A stretch of DNA of 64,000 bases, taken from assembly GCF_030063285.1 (NCBI RefSeq), contig NZ_JASISU010000001.1, forward strand, positions 868,001-932,000. Direction: 5' to 3'. A program made the translations under genes and the position numbers. The notes beneath the pieces are model-generated. The model made no database searches, was not told the DNA's origin, and worked only from the letters and a program-made list of their open reading frames with translations. Positions 30,235 to 38,577 of this stretch are shown here, piece after piece. This stretch comes from Pseudarthrobacter sp. PS3-L1 (lineage in GTDB: Bacteria > Actinomycetota > Actinomycetes > Actinomycetales > Micrococcaceae). Each line of letters begins with the position of its first letter. The first letter of the stretch is position 1.

Positions 30235-31716
30235 GTGCTGGTAATACTTGGATTCGCAATGATCGCGGTATTCATGGTGCTGATCATGACGAAGAAGTTG
30301 ACGCCAGTGCTGGCGCTCATCATCGTCCCCACCATCTTTGGACTTTTTGCAGGCGCTGGTCTCGGGATTGGCGACATGGTGCTGGATTCCATGAAATCCA
30401 TGACCTCGACGGCCGCCCTGCTGATGTTCGCCATCATCTACTTCGGTCTGATGATCGACGTCGGGCTTTTTGACCCGCTGGTCAGATTTATTCTCCGCAA
30501 GCTGGGCAATGACCCTGCGAAGGTGGTGCTCGGGACGGCAATCCTGGCCGCGGCAGTTTCCCTGGACGGTGACGGCTCTACGACCTTCATTATCACCACT
30601 GCGGCAATGCTGCCGATTTACCTGCGGCTGAAGATGAGCCCCGTGGTCCTGACGTGTGTGGCAGGCCTTGCCAACGGCACCATGAACATTGTGCCCTGGG
30701 GCGGTCCAACAGCCCGCGCCGCCACCGCTCTGAACATCGATGTCAACGACGTTTTTGTGCCCATGATCCCCTCCCTTATCGCTGGCCTGATCGTTGTTAT
30801 GGTGTTCGCCTGGCTGCTGGGCCTGCAGGAGCGCAACCGTCTCCGCGCCACCGAGCCAGGTCTCTGGTCCACTCCGGAGGACCGGTTCAGTGAAGGAACG
30901 GACGACGGCGGTATCACTGCAGCAACACCCGGCACCTTTGCCGCTGATTCCGGCCGCGGCGCCCGCACCCCCGCACCGGCTGGCGGATTGGAACCGCAGG
31001 AATCCGGCGTCGTGCTTCTTGAGCGATCGGAAACTCTCGCTGATGACCTTGATTCCGCCATGGTCGGGACTGCCCTTGATCCCAACCGCAAGAGCCTGCG
31101 GCCCAAGCTGTTCTGGTTCAACCTGATCCTCACTGTGGCCGTCATGGGCATGCTGGTGGCAGACCTCGTTCCGCTTCCCTACGTTTTCATGGTCGGTTCC
31201 GCGATCGCGCTGCTGGTGAATTTCCCCAAGGTCAAAGAGCAGGGCGAACAGCTGGTTGCCCACGCGTCGTCTGTGGTGGCCGTCGTCAGTATGGTCCTGG
31301 CCGCTGCGGTCCTTACCGGAGTGCTCACCGGCACCGGCATGGTGGCGGACATGTCAGCGTGGCTGGTGGACATCATTCCCACCAGCATGGGTCCGTTCAT
31401 GGCAGTCATCACTGGAGTGCTCAGCATCCCCATGACATTTTTTATGAGTAACGATGCGTTCTACTTCGGAGTCCTTCCCGTCTTGGCCGAGACCGCAAGC
31501 CACTACGGAATTCCTGCTGCAGACATGGCCCGAGCTTCAATTACCGGCCAGCCTTTCCACCTGCAGAGTCCGCTGGTGCCCGCCATCCTGTTGCTGGTAA
31601 CCCTCGCCAAGGTGGAATTGGGTGACCATCACAAGAAGGTCCTCTGGCGCACGGCCGTGGTCTCCCTGGTTATGCTCGGAATCGGTGTGCTGACCGGGGC
31701 AATCGGTATCAGCTAG
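30235..31716 (+). CDS. CitMHS-family citrate:metal/H+ symporter
   Basis: A 493-residue membrane transporter of the CitMHS family, which imports citrate, often complexed with Mg or Ca, with protons. Start GTG 30235 is preferred because AAGGAG lies 6 nt upstream. About twelve membrane segments are seen in two halves around a hydrophilic loop (residues about 205-285). The N-terminal half has the LDGDGSTTF stretch and GTMNIVPWGGP, both characteristic of citrate transporters; the C-terminal half has MTFFMSNDAFYFG. Divergent from the CitA/CitB-type pair that probably induces it. A perfect stem-loop closes the gene. Confidence 0.93.
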   Translation: MLVILGFAMIAVFMVLIMTKKLTPVLALIIVPTIFGLFAGAGLGIGDMVLDSMKSMTSTAALLMFAIIYFGLMIDVGLFDPLVRFILRKLGNDPAKVVLGTAILAAAVSLDGDGSTTFIITTAAMLPIYLRLKMSPVVLTCVAGLANGTMNIVPWGGPTARAATALNIDVNDVFVPMIPSLIAGLIVVMVFAWLLGLQERNRLRATEPGLWSTPEDRFSEGTDDGGITAATPGTFAADSGRGARTPAPAGGLEPQESGVVLLERSETLADDLDSAMVGTALDPNRKSLRPKLFWFNLILTVAVMGMLVADLVPLPYVFMVGSAIALLVNFPKVKEQGEQLVAHASSVVAVVSMVLAAAVLTGVLTGTGMVADMSAWLVDIIPTSMGPFMAVITGVLSIPMTFFMSNDAFYFGVLPVLAETASHYGIPAADMARASITGQPFHLQSPLVPAILLLVTLAKVELGDHHKKVLWRTAVVSLVMLGIGVLTGAIGIS

Positions 31717-31731
31717 TTTTCCCCTCACGGG

Positions 31732-31785
31732 CTGCTCCCTGCTGGTCCCTGCCACTTTCTGGCGGCAACGACCAGCAGGGAGCAG
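31732..31785 (+). terminator. Stem-loop after the citrate transporter gene
   Basis: A perfect 16-bp inverted repeat (arms 31732-31747 and 31770-31785, 22-nt loop) begins 16 nt after the stop. No T-run follows, so it may end transcription weakly or protect the mRNA 3' end. Confidence 0.7.
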
Positions 31786-31878
31786 TACTTAAGCCCGGCT
31801 GTGATCCTCCGCGGCGGCTCCTGCCACAGCTTTGCGGAGAGCGGACTTGCTCGGTGGTGTTTCTTGCAGCGCTGCGGG

Positions 31879-32160
31879 TCAGCGCATGTCGAGCCGAAGG
31901 CGAAATGGGTCCAGGTCCGGTACAGGGTCCGAGGCGAGCCGTGCATGGGTTTCGACGTCGAAACGCTAGGAGCCATACTCCAGCTTCGCTCGTTCAATAC
32001 CTTCCGCAAGGAAGCCGGCCCTTGTCGCTACGGAGCAGGATGCAGGATTGTTGGTCCGGTGGCGGTCCTCACTGTTGGTGAGCCCGACGTTTCCCACAAT
32101 TCTGCTGTCCAGCTCCACGGCAAAGTTGCAGGCAGTTCCTAGGCCCCGCCGCTCAGAAGT
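31879..32160 (-). pseudogene. Decayed GNAT (RimJ/RimL-like) acetyltransferase remnant
   Basis: Read on the minus strand from 32160, one frame gives recognisable pieces of a ribosomal-protein-type GNAT: NFAVELD, IVGNVGLTN, then NNPASCSVATRAGF, AEGIERAKLEYG, and FDVETHARLASDPVP before a TGA at 31879-31881. Two lesions are visible. About 50 residues expected between the VGLTN strand and the NNPAS loop, which include the acetyl-CoA motif, are missing, with the junction near 32053. An in-frame TAG lies at 31966-31968. The 5' third of the gene is also absent. It cannot make a working enzyme. The expected-length figure comes from knowledge of the family, not from an alignment. Confidence 0.75.
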
Positions 32161-32442
32161 CGATGTTTTGGTGTGTATCCACAGATCGCGGGGCAGCTGT
32201 TTTTCCTTGGATTTCTGCTCAAATTTGCGTCAGCCGATTCGTTGAGAAGCTCCTACATGACGCTGACAGGCCCATATGCATCACCAAGCATGCTTATAAA
32301 AGCCAAGATGTGTCGTACGCTATGGCTGTTCGAGGTGTGTTGAATTTCACAGCGGGACCCATCCGGTCGCGCTACGGCAGCGAACATCAGTTATCTCGAT
32401 CACCCTTACTCAGCACGTCATTCCAATGAGGAGTTTTTCCTA
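32161..32442. other. Intergenic region before the CHRD-like gene
   Basis: About 280 bases without a supportable gene; with the pseudogene this makes the 726-base gap after the citrate transporter. It is less GC-rich than its surroundings around 32200-32345. GAGGAG at 32429-32434 is the ribosome site of the next gene. A promoter for that gene must lie here, but I see no strong -35/-10 pair. Confidence 0.5.
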
Positions 32443-33210
32443 ATGAACAAGACACTTCGCTTTTTGGCTGTTCCGACTTTGGCTCTTGGTGCCCTGGCGC
32501 TCTCCACGGCTCCGGCCATGGCGGCGGATGGGGATCAGTCGTACCAGTCCACGTTGGGCCAGCTTAATGGGAGCACGGCTACGGGTACTGTCACGGTGGA
32601 CGTCACCGGTACTACCGCCCATGCTGTTCTGAAAGTCCAGGGCCTGGCCGAGACGTTCATGGATGCCCCGTACCCGCACGTGCAGCACATCCACATTGGT
32701 GCTCAGGGTGTGTGCCCGGCACCGTCGGCTGATACTAGTGGTGATGGGGTTATCTCCACGACCGAGGGCGCCCCGTTCTACGGTGCTATCGGCCAGACGC
32801 TCTCAACCAGTGGTGATACCAGCCCGGCTGCTGCGCTGGACCTCACGGTCGCCGGTCAGGGTTCTTCCTACACGGTGGACCGGACCTTTGAGCTCAGTGC
32901 AGAATCCGCGAAGTCCCTCCATGATGGCACTGCTGTTGTTGTTGTCCACGGCCTGGACCCGGCAACACTGAGCCCTGAGGCTGCTGCTGCACCCTCTGAC
33001 CTGGTGCCTTCACTGCCGTTGGCAGCTACCTCACCGGCCCTGTGTGGAACTCTCGCTGCAGGGCAGATGGCCATGCCTGTCGGTGGCGCTGATACCGGTG
33101 TTGCCACAACGGCTACTGATAACACCGGGGCTATTGCCCTTGGTGGTGGCCTGGCACTGGTAGCTCTTGCTGGCGGGGCCTACATGATCCGTCGCCGGGC
33201 CGCAGCCTAA
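32443..33210 (+). CDS. Secreted CHRD-like protein with non-canonical C-terminal sorting signal
   Basis: A 255-residue exported protein. It has a Sec signal peptide with an AMA cleavage site near residue 28. The body contains HIHIG followed by a VVHGLDP segment, as in CHRD-type domains. The C-terminus has the layout of a wall-sorting signal: a motif PVGGADTG at 212-219, then a spacer, a hydrophobic stretch and a RRR tail. It is not LPxTG. The next gene encodes a class F-like sortase, so this protein is its likely substrate (inference). GAGGAG precedes the ATG. Role probably at the cell surface; no enzymatic motif seen. Confidence 0.75.
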   Translation: MNKTLRFLAVPTLALGALALSTAPAMAADGDQSYQSTLGQLNGSTATGTVTVDVTGTTAHAVLKVQGLAETFMDAPYPHVQHIHIGAQGVCPAPSADTSGDGVISTTEGAPFYGAIGQTLSTSGDTSPAAALDLTVAGQGSSYTVDRTFELSAESAKSLHDGTAVVVVHGLDPATLSPEAAAAPSDLVPSLPLAATSPALCGTLAAGQMAMPVGGADTGVATTATDNTGAIALGGGLALVALAGGAYMIRRRAAA

Positions 33211-33243
33211 GCACCTGTCCCTGCCTGAATCGATCATCCCTTG

Positions 33244-33912
33244 ATGACACGCTCGAACGGTTACCGCGGATGCCTCACAGCATCCGCGGTCGCCGCGATC
33301 ATCGCCTTGACCGGGTGCGCGGGAACACCCGCTGCAGGCCCGGAACCCACCTCAGGGCCTACCTCCGCAACCACCACACCACCACCGGCACCTTCACCGT
33401 CAGGGCCGGCAGCATCGGGGCCCGTGGCTGCCCCTACCCAGGAACCGGTCCCGGTACGGACCTCGCCGCCGGTCTCTTTGGAGATCGCTTCCGTTGGCCT
33501 TAGTACCGAGTTGTTATCCCTGGGCTTACGTGAGAACAAGTCCCTGGAGGTACCCTCAGCGACGGAAAACAACGTTCCCGCGAGTTGGTATAACGGCTCG
33601 CCGGTCCCTGGCTCACCAGGGCCAGCGGTCATGCTCGGACACGTGAACTCACCCGATGGTAGCGCTGGTGTCTTCGCCAGGCTCCGGGACCTCACCCCTG
33701 GAGAGCCCATCACCGTGAGGGCCGAAGACGGCTCGATCACCACGTTCACCGTCACCCGCGGCGCGGCCTACAGCAAAGAAGACTTCCCCACCCTGGAGGT
33801 CTACGGAAACACCCCCGGCCCGGAACTACGCCTGATCACCTGCGATGGCTACGACCCCGCCACGGGCCTCTTCGATGACAACTACGTCATCTACGCCCAA
33901 CTCCAAACCTAA
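33244..33912 (+). CDS. Class F-like sortase (lipoprotein-type N-terminus)
   Basis: A 222-residue sortase. ATG 33244 is used; a TTG one codon upstream is possible and neither has a clear ribosome site. The N-terminus ends in a lipobox-like LTGC, followed by a Pro/Ser/Thr linker to about residue 75. The sortase core keeps His133 in LGHVN and Cys200 in LITC. No Arg follows the Cys in the C-terminal 22 residues, where many sortases have their third catalytic residue, so the Arg either sits elsewhere or is lost. Located 33 nt after the CHRD-like gene, which carries a possible sorting motif. Expected role is cell-wall attachment of that protein. Confidence 0.8.
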   Translation: MTRSNGYRGCLTASAVAAIIALTGCAGTPAAGPEPTSGPTSATTTPPPAPSPSGPAASGPVAAPTQEPVPVRTSPPVSLEIASVGLSTELLSLGLRENKSLEVPSATENNVPASWYNGSPVPGSPGPAVMLGHVNSPDGSAGVFARLRDLTPGEPITVRAEDGSITTFTVTRGAAYSKEDFPTLEVYGNTPGPELRLITCDGYDPATGLFDDNYVIYAQLQT

Positions 33913-33938
33913 CCACCACACCGCACTGCGGATGACCT

Positions 33939-33993
33939 GCACGGCAGGAGACCGGCACGGCAGGAGACCGGCACGGCAGGAGACCGGCACGGC
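33939..33993 (+). repeat. 16-bp tandem repeat, 3.4 copies
   Basis: The unit GCACGGCAGGAGACCG is repeated without mismatch at 33939-33954, 33955-33970 and 33971-33986, followed by the first 7 bases of a fourth copy. It lies between the sortase and lipoprotein genes. Each unit contains GGAG. Confidence 0.95.
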
Positions 33994-34019
33994 TTATTGA
34001 GTATCAGGACAGGAACACC

Positions 34020-34664
34020 ATGAATCATCCACACCGCTGGATCAGCACACTGGCTCTTTCGACCCTGCTCCTCTCTGGCTGTGCCGCGGCAACAGGAGCC
34101 ACCACCGCAGCCCCAGGAAACGAGGCCGGTACCGCCAGCGCCGCTGCTAGTACCCCAGCGGCCGGGGCCAGTCATCACGGCGGGGGATCCACCACAGCCC
34201 AGACCACCGCGCAGGGCCCCACCGAAGCGGCGCAAATGGTCTGCGGCGACGAAGTCAAAAAAGACATGGCCACCCGGCTAGGCCTACCCCAAGCCCCCCA
34301 CAGCATCAGTGACTTCACCGATAAAATCTTCACCTGCACCTACCACCTCACCGAGGGCGACTTCATCATCTCCGTGAAGGAAACCCCCGACCCAACAGCC
34401 GCGAAAACCTACTTCGAAGCCCTCCAGGTAGAAGTCCCCAACGCCACCGACATCAAAGGCCTAGAAAACCTCGGCTTCCCCGCCTACAAAAACACCGCAG
34501 GATCAGTTGTCTTCCTCAAAGACAACATGATCCTCCACGTCAACGCCACCAACATCACCACACCACTAGGCCCAGAAAAAATCACCCCCGCAGCCTTCGC
34601 CTACCAAACCGCCACCACCATCCTCGCCTGCTGGAAAGAACACCCAGAACAAGCCACCCACTAA
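34020..34664 (+). CDS. Predicted lipoprotein of unknown function
   Basis: A 214-residue exported protein. The signal peptide ends in a lipobox (LLSGC), so it should be lipid-anchored on the outer face of the membrane. A Thr/Ala/Gly-rich linker runs to about residue 65. The mature domain has three Cys (MVCGD, FTCTY, LACWK) and alternating strands; it broadly resembles DUF3558-like actinobacterial lipoproteins, but I do not assign it. AGGACAGGA precedes the ATG. Codon use is strikingly C/A-rich (for example 29 C and 7 G in 34561-34620), unlike flanking genes. It may belong with the CHRD-like protein and sortase as a small surface module. Confidence 0.75.
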   Translation: MNHPHRWISTLALSTLLLSGCAAATGATTAAPGNEAGTASAAASTPAAGASHHGGGSTTAQTTAQGPTEAAQMVCGDEVKKDMATRLGLPQAPHSISDFTDKIFTCTYHLTEGDFIISVKETPDPTAAKTYFEALQVEVPNATDIKGLENLGFPAYKNTAGSVVFLKDNMILHVNATNITTPLGPEKITPAAFAYQTATTILACWKEHPEQATH

Positions 34665-34763
34665 CCCCCCACTCGTGTTGGTTCACTGGGGGAAATGCAG
34701 TGCATATGATGGTGGGCGAGCAGGTGTCCTACGTATGGAGTGCTGCCGGTGAAAGGGAATGTC

Positions 34764-34964
34764 GTGTCAGATAACTTCCGTCTTACCCCTGAAGATGATT
34801 TCCCCGTGGAACTTGAGGACCTCAAAGATGGGAAGCTGCAGATCCTCGACAGCCAGATCCAGCGTCAACTCGATCATGAGGTCGTCACCGAGGGTGAATC
34901 GAATCCCGAAACGGATTTCCGTCATCACGAGCTGGACCTTGAATTCGAGAACCGCGAAGGCTGA
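34764..34964 (+). CDS. Small acidic hypothetical protein
   Basis: A 66-residue strongly acidic protein; GTG 34764 has AAAGGGA 5 nt upstream. An in-frame GTG at 34740 would add eight residues. It has no signal peptide, membrane span or known domain; the second half is rich in Glu and Asp with two His. Not recognised. It is supported as a gene by its ribosome site and normal codon use, and by a stem-loop (35025-35051) downstream. It precedes gatC but is separated by 116 bases, so a separate transcript is likely. Confidence 0.5.
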   Translation: MSDNFRLTPEDDFPVELEDLKDGKLQILDSQIQRQLDHEVVTEGESNPETDFRHHELDLEFENREG

Positions 34965-35024
34965 TCTCCAGGGCTGCTGTCCGATGCTGGAGTAGACGTG
35001 GGCTCGCCAGCGATGAAGTCTGTA

Positions 35025-35051
35025 CCGGTCAAGACACGTAGACTTGACCGG
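35025..35051. terminator. Inverted repeat upstream of gatC
   Basis: A perfect 9-bp inverted repeat: CCGGTCAAG at 35025-35033 and CTTGACCGG at 35043-35051, loop 9 nt, followed by AAAATA. It lies 61 nt after the small acidic gene and 30 nt before gatC. It could end the upstream transcript or act as an operator at the gat promoter. Confidence 0.5.
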
Positions 35052-35080
35052 AAAATACTTCGACTTTGCAGGGGAGATCC

Positions 35081-35377
35081 ATGGCTGCGATCAACCGTGA
35101 GGACGTTGCGCACCTGGCGCGACTGGCCCACATCGAGATGAGTTCCGACGAATTGGACAGGATGGCCGGAGAGCTGGCTGTCATTGTGGATTCCGTGAAG
35201 TCCGTCAGCGAAGCTGCAGGTGATGGCGTCCCGGCGACGTCCCACCCCATCCCATTGACAAACGTCTTCCGTGAGGATGTGGTGGGACATACCCTTTCTG
35301 CCGAACAGGCACTCTCTGGTGCTCCTGACGCAGCGCAGAACCGGTTCAAGGTCCCCGCAATCCTGGATGAGGCGTAG
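35081..35377 (+). CDS. gatC: Asp-tRNA(Asn)/Glu-tRNA(Gln) amidotransferase subunit C
   Basis: A 98-residue GatC, the small stabilising subunit that wraps around GatA in the GatCAB complex. ATG 35081 is used rather than the start at 35066 because GGGGAG lies just upstream at 35071-35076. The sequence has the family pattern: INREDVAHLARLAHIE at the N-terminus, the VDSV helix and an ALSGAPD / FKVPAIL C-terminus. It opens the gatCAB operon, 3 nt before gatA. Confidence 0.95.
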   Translation: MAAINREDVAHLARLAHIEMSSDELDRMAGELAVIVDSVKSVSEAAGDGVPATSHPIPLTNVFREDVVGHTLSAEQALSGAPDAAQNRFKVPAILDEA

Positions 35378-35380
35378 AAC

Positions 35381-36994
35381 ATGACTGAAACTCCTACCGG
35401 GGCCATCCCGGCGCGTGAACTGATCCGCCTCTCTGCTGCAGACCTTGCGAACAGACTTGCTGCAGGGGAGGTAACCTCCGTGGAGGCCACGCAGGCCTAC
35501 CTGGACCGGATTGCCGACGTCGACGGCGGCGAGCGGGGCGTCAACGCGTTCCTGCACGTTAACGCCGAAGAAGCTCTTGCTGTGGCGGCAGAGGTGGACG
35601 CCATCCGTGCAACTGGCGGCGAGGCGGCCGGGGCCCTGCATGAACTGGCCGGCGTACCGATCGCCATCAAGGACCTGATTGTCACTGTAGGCCAGCCCAC
35701 CACGGCAGGCTCCAAGATTCTTGAGGGCTGGCACAGCCCCTACGATGCCACTGTCATCAAGCGGATCAGGGCCGCGAAAATGCCGATCCTCGGCAAGACC
35801 AACCTTGACGAATTCGCCATGGGATCGTCGACCGAGCACTCGGCGTACGGCCCCACCCGCAACCCATGGGACCTCGACCGCATACCGGGAGGATCCGGTG
35901 GTGGCTCCGCTGCAGCCGTCGCGGCGTTCGAAGCGCCCCTTGCGCTGGGTACCGACACTGGTGGTTCAATTCGGCAGCCAGGTGCTGTGACCGGCACTGT
36001 GGGAGTGAAGCCCACGTACGGCAGCGTGTCCCGGTACGGCGCGATTGCCATGGCCTCCTCCCTGGACCAGATTGGCCCCGTCTCCCGGACGGTCCTTGAC
36101 TCCGCACTGCTGCACCAGGTCATTGGCGGGCACGATCCCTTCGATTCAACGTCCCTCCCCGAACCGTTGGCGGATCTTGTAGCTGCAGCGCGGATGGGCA
36201 ATGTCGAGGGCATGCGCATCGGCATCATCAAAGAGCTGCATGGCGAGGGTTATCAGCCGGGGGTGGAGAACCGCTTCAACGAGTCCCTTGATTTGTTGCG
36301 GAATGCCGGAGCTACGATCGTTGAGGTCTCTTGCCCCAACTTCCAATACGCGCTGGGTGCCTACTACCTGATTATGCCGTCGGAAGCGTCGTCCAACCTT
36401 GCCAAGTTCGACGGCGTCCGGTTCGGTCTGCGGGTCCTGCCAGAAGATCCGCCGCTGACCATCGAACGCGTGATGGCAGCCACCCGCGCTTCCGGATTTG
36501 GTGATGAGGTCAAACGCCGCATCATCCTGGGAACCTACGCCCTGAGCGCCGGCTACTACGATGCATACTACGGTTCGGCCCAGAAGGTCCGCACCCTTGT
36601 GCAGCGGGACTTCGATGCTGCGTTCGAGCAGGCTGATGTCCTGATTTCGCCCACAGCTCCCACCACGGCGTTCCGCCTTGGGGAGAAACTTGACGATCCG
36701 CTAGCCATGTACCTCAACGACGTCGCCACCATCCCGGCCAACCTGGCAGGTGTACCTGGGCTGTCCCTGCCAGGCGGCCTGGCAGATGAGGACGGGTTGC
36801 CCGTGGGGATCCAGTTGCTCGCGCCGGCTCGGGAAGATGCCCGCCTGTACCGCGTGGGTGCCGTCCTGGAATCGTTGCTGGAGCAGAGCTGGGGCGGACC
36901 AATGCTGGACCGCGCACCTGCGCTGGCGTCCACGGCAGATTCTGTAGATTCGTCAGCGGTCACAGCCGCTCCTAACCACGGAGGCTCCCTCTGA
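35381..36994 (+). CDS. gatA: Asp-tRNA(Asn)/Glu-tRNA(Gln) amidotransferase subunit A
   Basis: A 537-residue glutaminase subunit of GatCAB, which releases ammonia from glutamine to convert misacylated Glu-tRNA(Gln) and Asp-tRNA(Asn). The amidase signature is intact: Lys97 in AIKDL, cis-Ser172 in GGSGGGS and nucleophile Ser196 in TDTGGSIR. The C-terminus is extended by about 25 low-complexity residues relative to typical GatA (480-500). The stop overlaps the gatB ATG by one base, so the two subunits are coupled. Confidence 0.97.
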   Translation: MTETPTGAIPARELIRLSAADLANRLAAGEVTSVEATQAYLDRIADVDGGERGVNAFLHVNAEEALAVAAEVDAIRATGGEAAGALHELAGVPIAIKDLIVTVGQPTTAGSKILEGWHSPYDATVIKRIRAAKMPILGKTNLDEFAMGSSTEHSAYGPTRNPWDLDRIPGGSGGGSAAAVAAFEAPLALGTDTGGSIRQPGAVTGTVGVKPTYGSVSRYGAIAMASSLDQIGPVSRTVLDSALLHQVIGGHDPFDSTSLPEPLADLVAAARMGNVEGMRIGIIKELHGEGYQPGVENRFNESLDLLRNAGATIVEVSCPNFQYALGAYYLIMPSEASSNLAKFDGVRFGLRVLPEDPPLTIERVMAATRASGFGDEVKRRIILGTYALSAGYYDAYYGSAQKVRTLVQRDFDAAFEQADVLISPTAPTTAFRLGEKLDDPLAMYLNDVATIPANLAGVPGLSLPGGLADEDGLPVGIQLLAPAREDARLYRVGAVLESLLEQSWGGPMLDRAPALASTADSVDSSAVTAAPNHGGSL

Positions 36995-38499
36995 TGTCTG
37001 ATGCAACACTGAGCTTCGAAGAAGCCATGGAGAAGTATGACCCCGTCCTGGGGTTTGAGGTCCACGTTGAGCTCAACACCAAGACCAAAATGTTCTCCTC
37101 CGCGCCGAACGTTTTCGGTGATGAGCCGAACACCAACGTCAACGAGGTGGACCTGGGACTGCCCGGCGTCTTGCCCGTGGTCAACCGGGCCGCCATTGAG
37201 TCTTCGATCAAGATTGGGCTGGCACTGAACTGCTCCATTGCCGAGTCGTGCACGTTTGCGCGGAAGCAGTACTTCTACCCGGATACTCCCAAGAACTTCC
37301 AGACCTCACAGTATGAGGATCCCATCGCTTTTGATGGTTACCTGGACATCGAGCTCTCTGACGGTACTGTCTTCCGCGTGGAGATCGAGCGTGCGCACAT
37401 GGAAGAAGATGCTGGAAAGTTGACGCACATGGGTGGTGCGGCAGGTCGGATCCAGGGCGCCGACTACTCATTGGTGGACTACAACCGGTCCGGTGTTCCC
37501 CTGGTGGAGATCGTCACCAAACCCATCGAGGGCGCCGGCTCACGTGCACCGGAACTGGCGAAGGCCTATGTGGCAGCTGTTCGCGAAATCGTGAAGAACC
37601 TGGGTGTTTCCGATGCCAAGATGGAGCGTGGCAACGTGCGCTGTGACGCCAATGTCTCGCTGCGTCCCTACGGCCGGGAACGCTTTGGTACTCGTTCGGA
37701 AACCAAAAACGTCAACTCCCTGCGCGCCGTCGAACACGCCGTCAGGTACGAGATCCAGCGGCACGCCGCTGTGCTGGAATCCGGCGAGCTGATAGTTCAG
37801 GAGACGCGGCACTGGCACCAGGACACGCGCACCACCACCTCGGGCCGGCCCAAGTCTGATGCCGATGATTACCGGTACTTCCCAGAACCCGACCTGGTAC
37901 CCGTTGTCGCGTCGCGCGAATGGGTCGAGGAACTCCGCGCCACCCTTCCCGAGCCACCGGCAGAGCGCCGCAAGCGACTGCAAGCCGACTGGGGCTACTC
38001 GGACCTCGAATTCCGCGACGTGGTCAACGCCGGCGTCATGGACGAGATCGAGGAGACCATCACAGCTGGTGCCACAGCAAGCGTGGCCCGTAAATGGTGG
38101 ATGGGTGAGATTGTGGGCCGCGCCAAGAATGCCGACGTCGATCCCGGCCAGTTGGGTGTCCAGCCTGCCACGATCGTGGAACTGAGCCGCATGGTTGATG
38201 GTGGGAAAATCAACAACAAGATGGCGGCTGCCGTCCTCGACGGCGTGCTCGCCGGTGAGGGAACGCCGGAGGAGATTGTCGCGGCCCGCGGCTTGGCCGT
38301 AGTGTCGGACGATGGACCCCTGCTTGAAGCTATTGATGCTGCGCTTGCAGCCCAGCCAGATGTCGCTGACAAGATCCGTGGCGGCAAAATTCAGGCCATC
38401 GGCGCAATTGTTGGCGGGGTCATGAAGGCCACGCGCGGCCAGGCAGACGCTGGCCGTGTGCGTGAGCTGATCCTGGCGAAGCTCGGCGTCGAGGGCTGA
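36994..38499 (+). CDS. gatB: Asp-tRNA(Asn)/Glu-tRNA(Gln) amidotransferase subunit B
   Basis: A 501-residue GatB, the kinase/transamidase subunit that phosphorylates the misacylated tRNA and receives ammonia from GatA. Conserved features include [16 protein letters not shown] at the N-terminus, ARKQYFYPD, the [11 protein letters not shown] stretch and [10 protein letters not shown]. The C-terminal YqeY-like tail domain is present ([22 protein letters not shown]). Length is normal. It ends the gatCAB operon; a strong stem-loop lies 17 bases after the stop. Confidence 0.97.
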   Translation: MSDATLSFEEAMEKYDPVLGFEVHVELNTKTKMFSSAPNVFGDEPNTNVNEVDLGLPGVLPVVNRAAIESSIKIGLALNCSIAESCTFARKQYFYPDTPKNFQTSQYEDPIAFDGYLDIELSDGTVFRVEIERAHMEEDAGKLTHMGGAAGRIQGADYSLVDYNRSGVPLVEIVTKPIEGAGSRAPELAKAYVAAVREIVKNLGVSDAKMERGNVRCDANVSLRPYGRERFGTRSETKNVNSLRAVEHAVRYEIQRHAAVLESGELIVQETRHWHQDTRTTTSGRPKSDADDYRYFPEPDLVPVVASREWVEELRATLPEPPAERRKRLQADWGYSDLEFRDVVNAGVMDEIEETITAGATASVARKWWMGEIVGRAKNADVDPGQLGVQPATIVELSRMVDGGKINNKMAAAVLDGVLAGEGTPEEIVAARGLAVVSDDGPLLEAIDAALAAQPDVADKIRGGKIQAIGAIVGGVMKATRGQADAGRVRELILAKLGVEG

Positions 38500-38516
38500 C
38501 TCTGCCACCTTCCCAT

Positions 38517-38572
38517 CGAGGTAGCGCTACCTGTCGTTCCGTGAGTCCATGACGACAGAGAGCGCTACCTCG
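38517..38572. terminator. Bidirectional stem-loop between gatB and the lysR-type gene
   Basis: Perfect 12-bp arms CGAGGTAGCGCT (38517-38528) and AGCGCTACCTCG (38561-38572), with a further TGTCGT/ACGACA pairing inside. It sits in the 78-base gap between two converging genes. The left arm also contains the start of a 12-bp palindrome, GGTAGCGCTACC. Confidence 0.75.
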
Positions 38573-38577
38573 CGGGG

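Noticed and set aside
29902..31263. 453-codon minus-strand open frame across the citrate divergent region
   Set aside because: Overlaps the kinase start and the CitMHS gene; composition is His/Gln-rich shadow sequence.
33939..33993. CRISPR-like array
   Set aside because: The copies are directly adjacent without spacers and only 16 bp long, so it is a tandem repeat.
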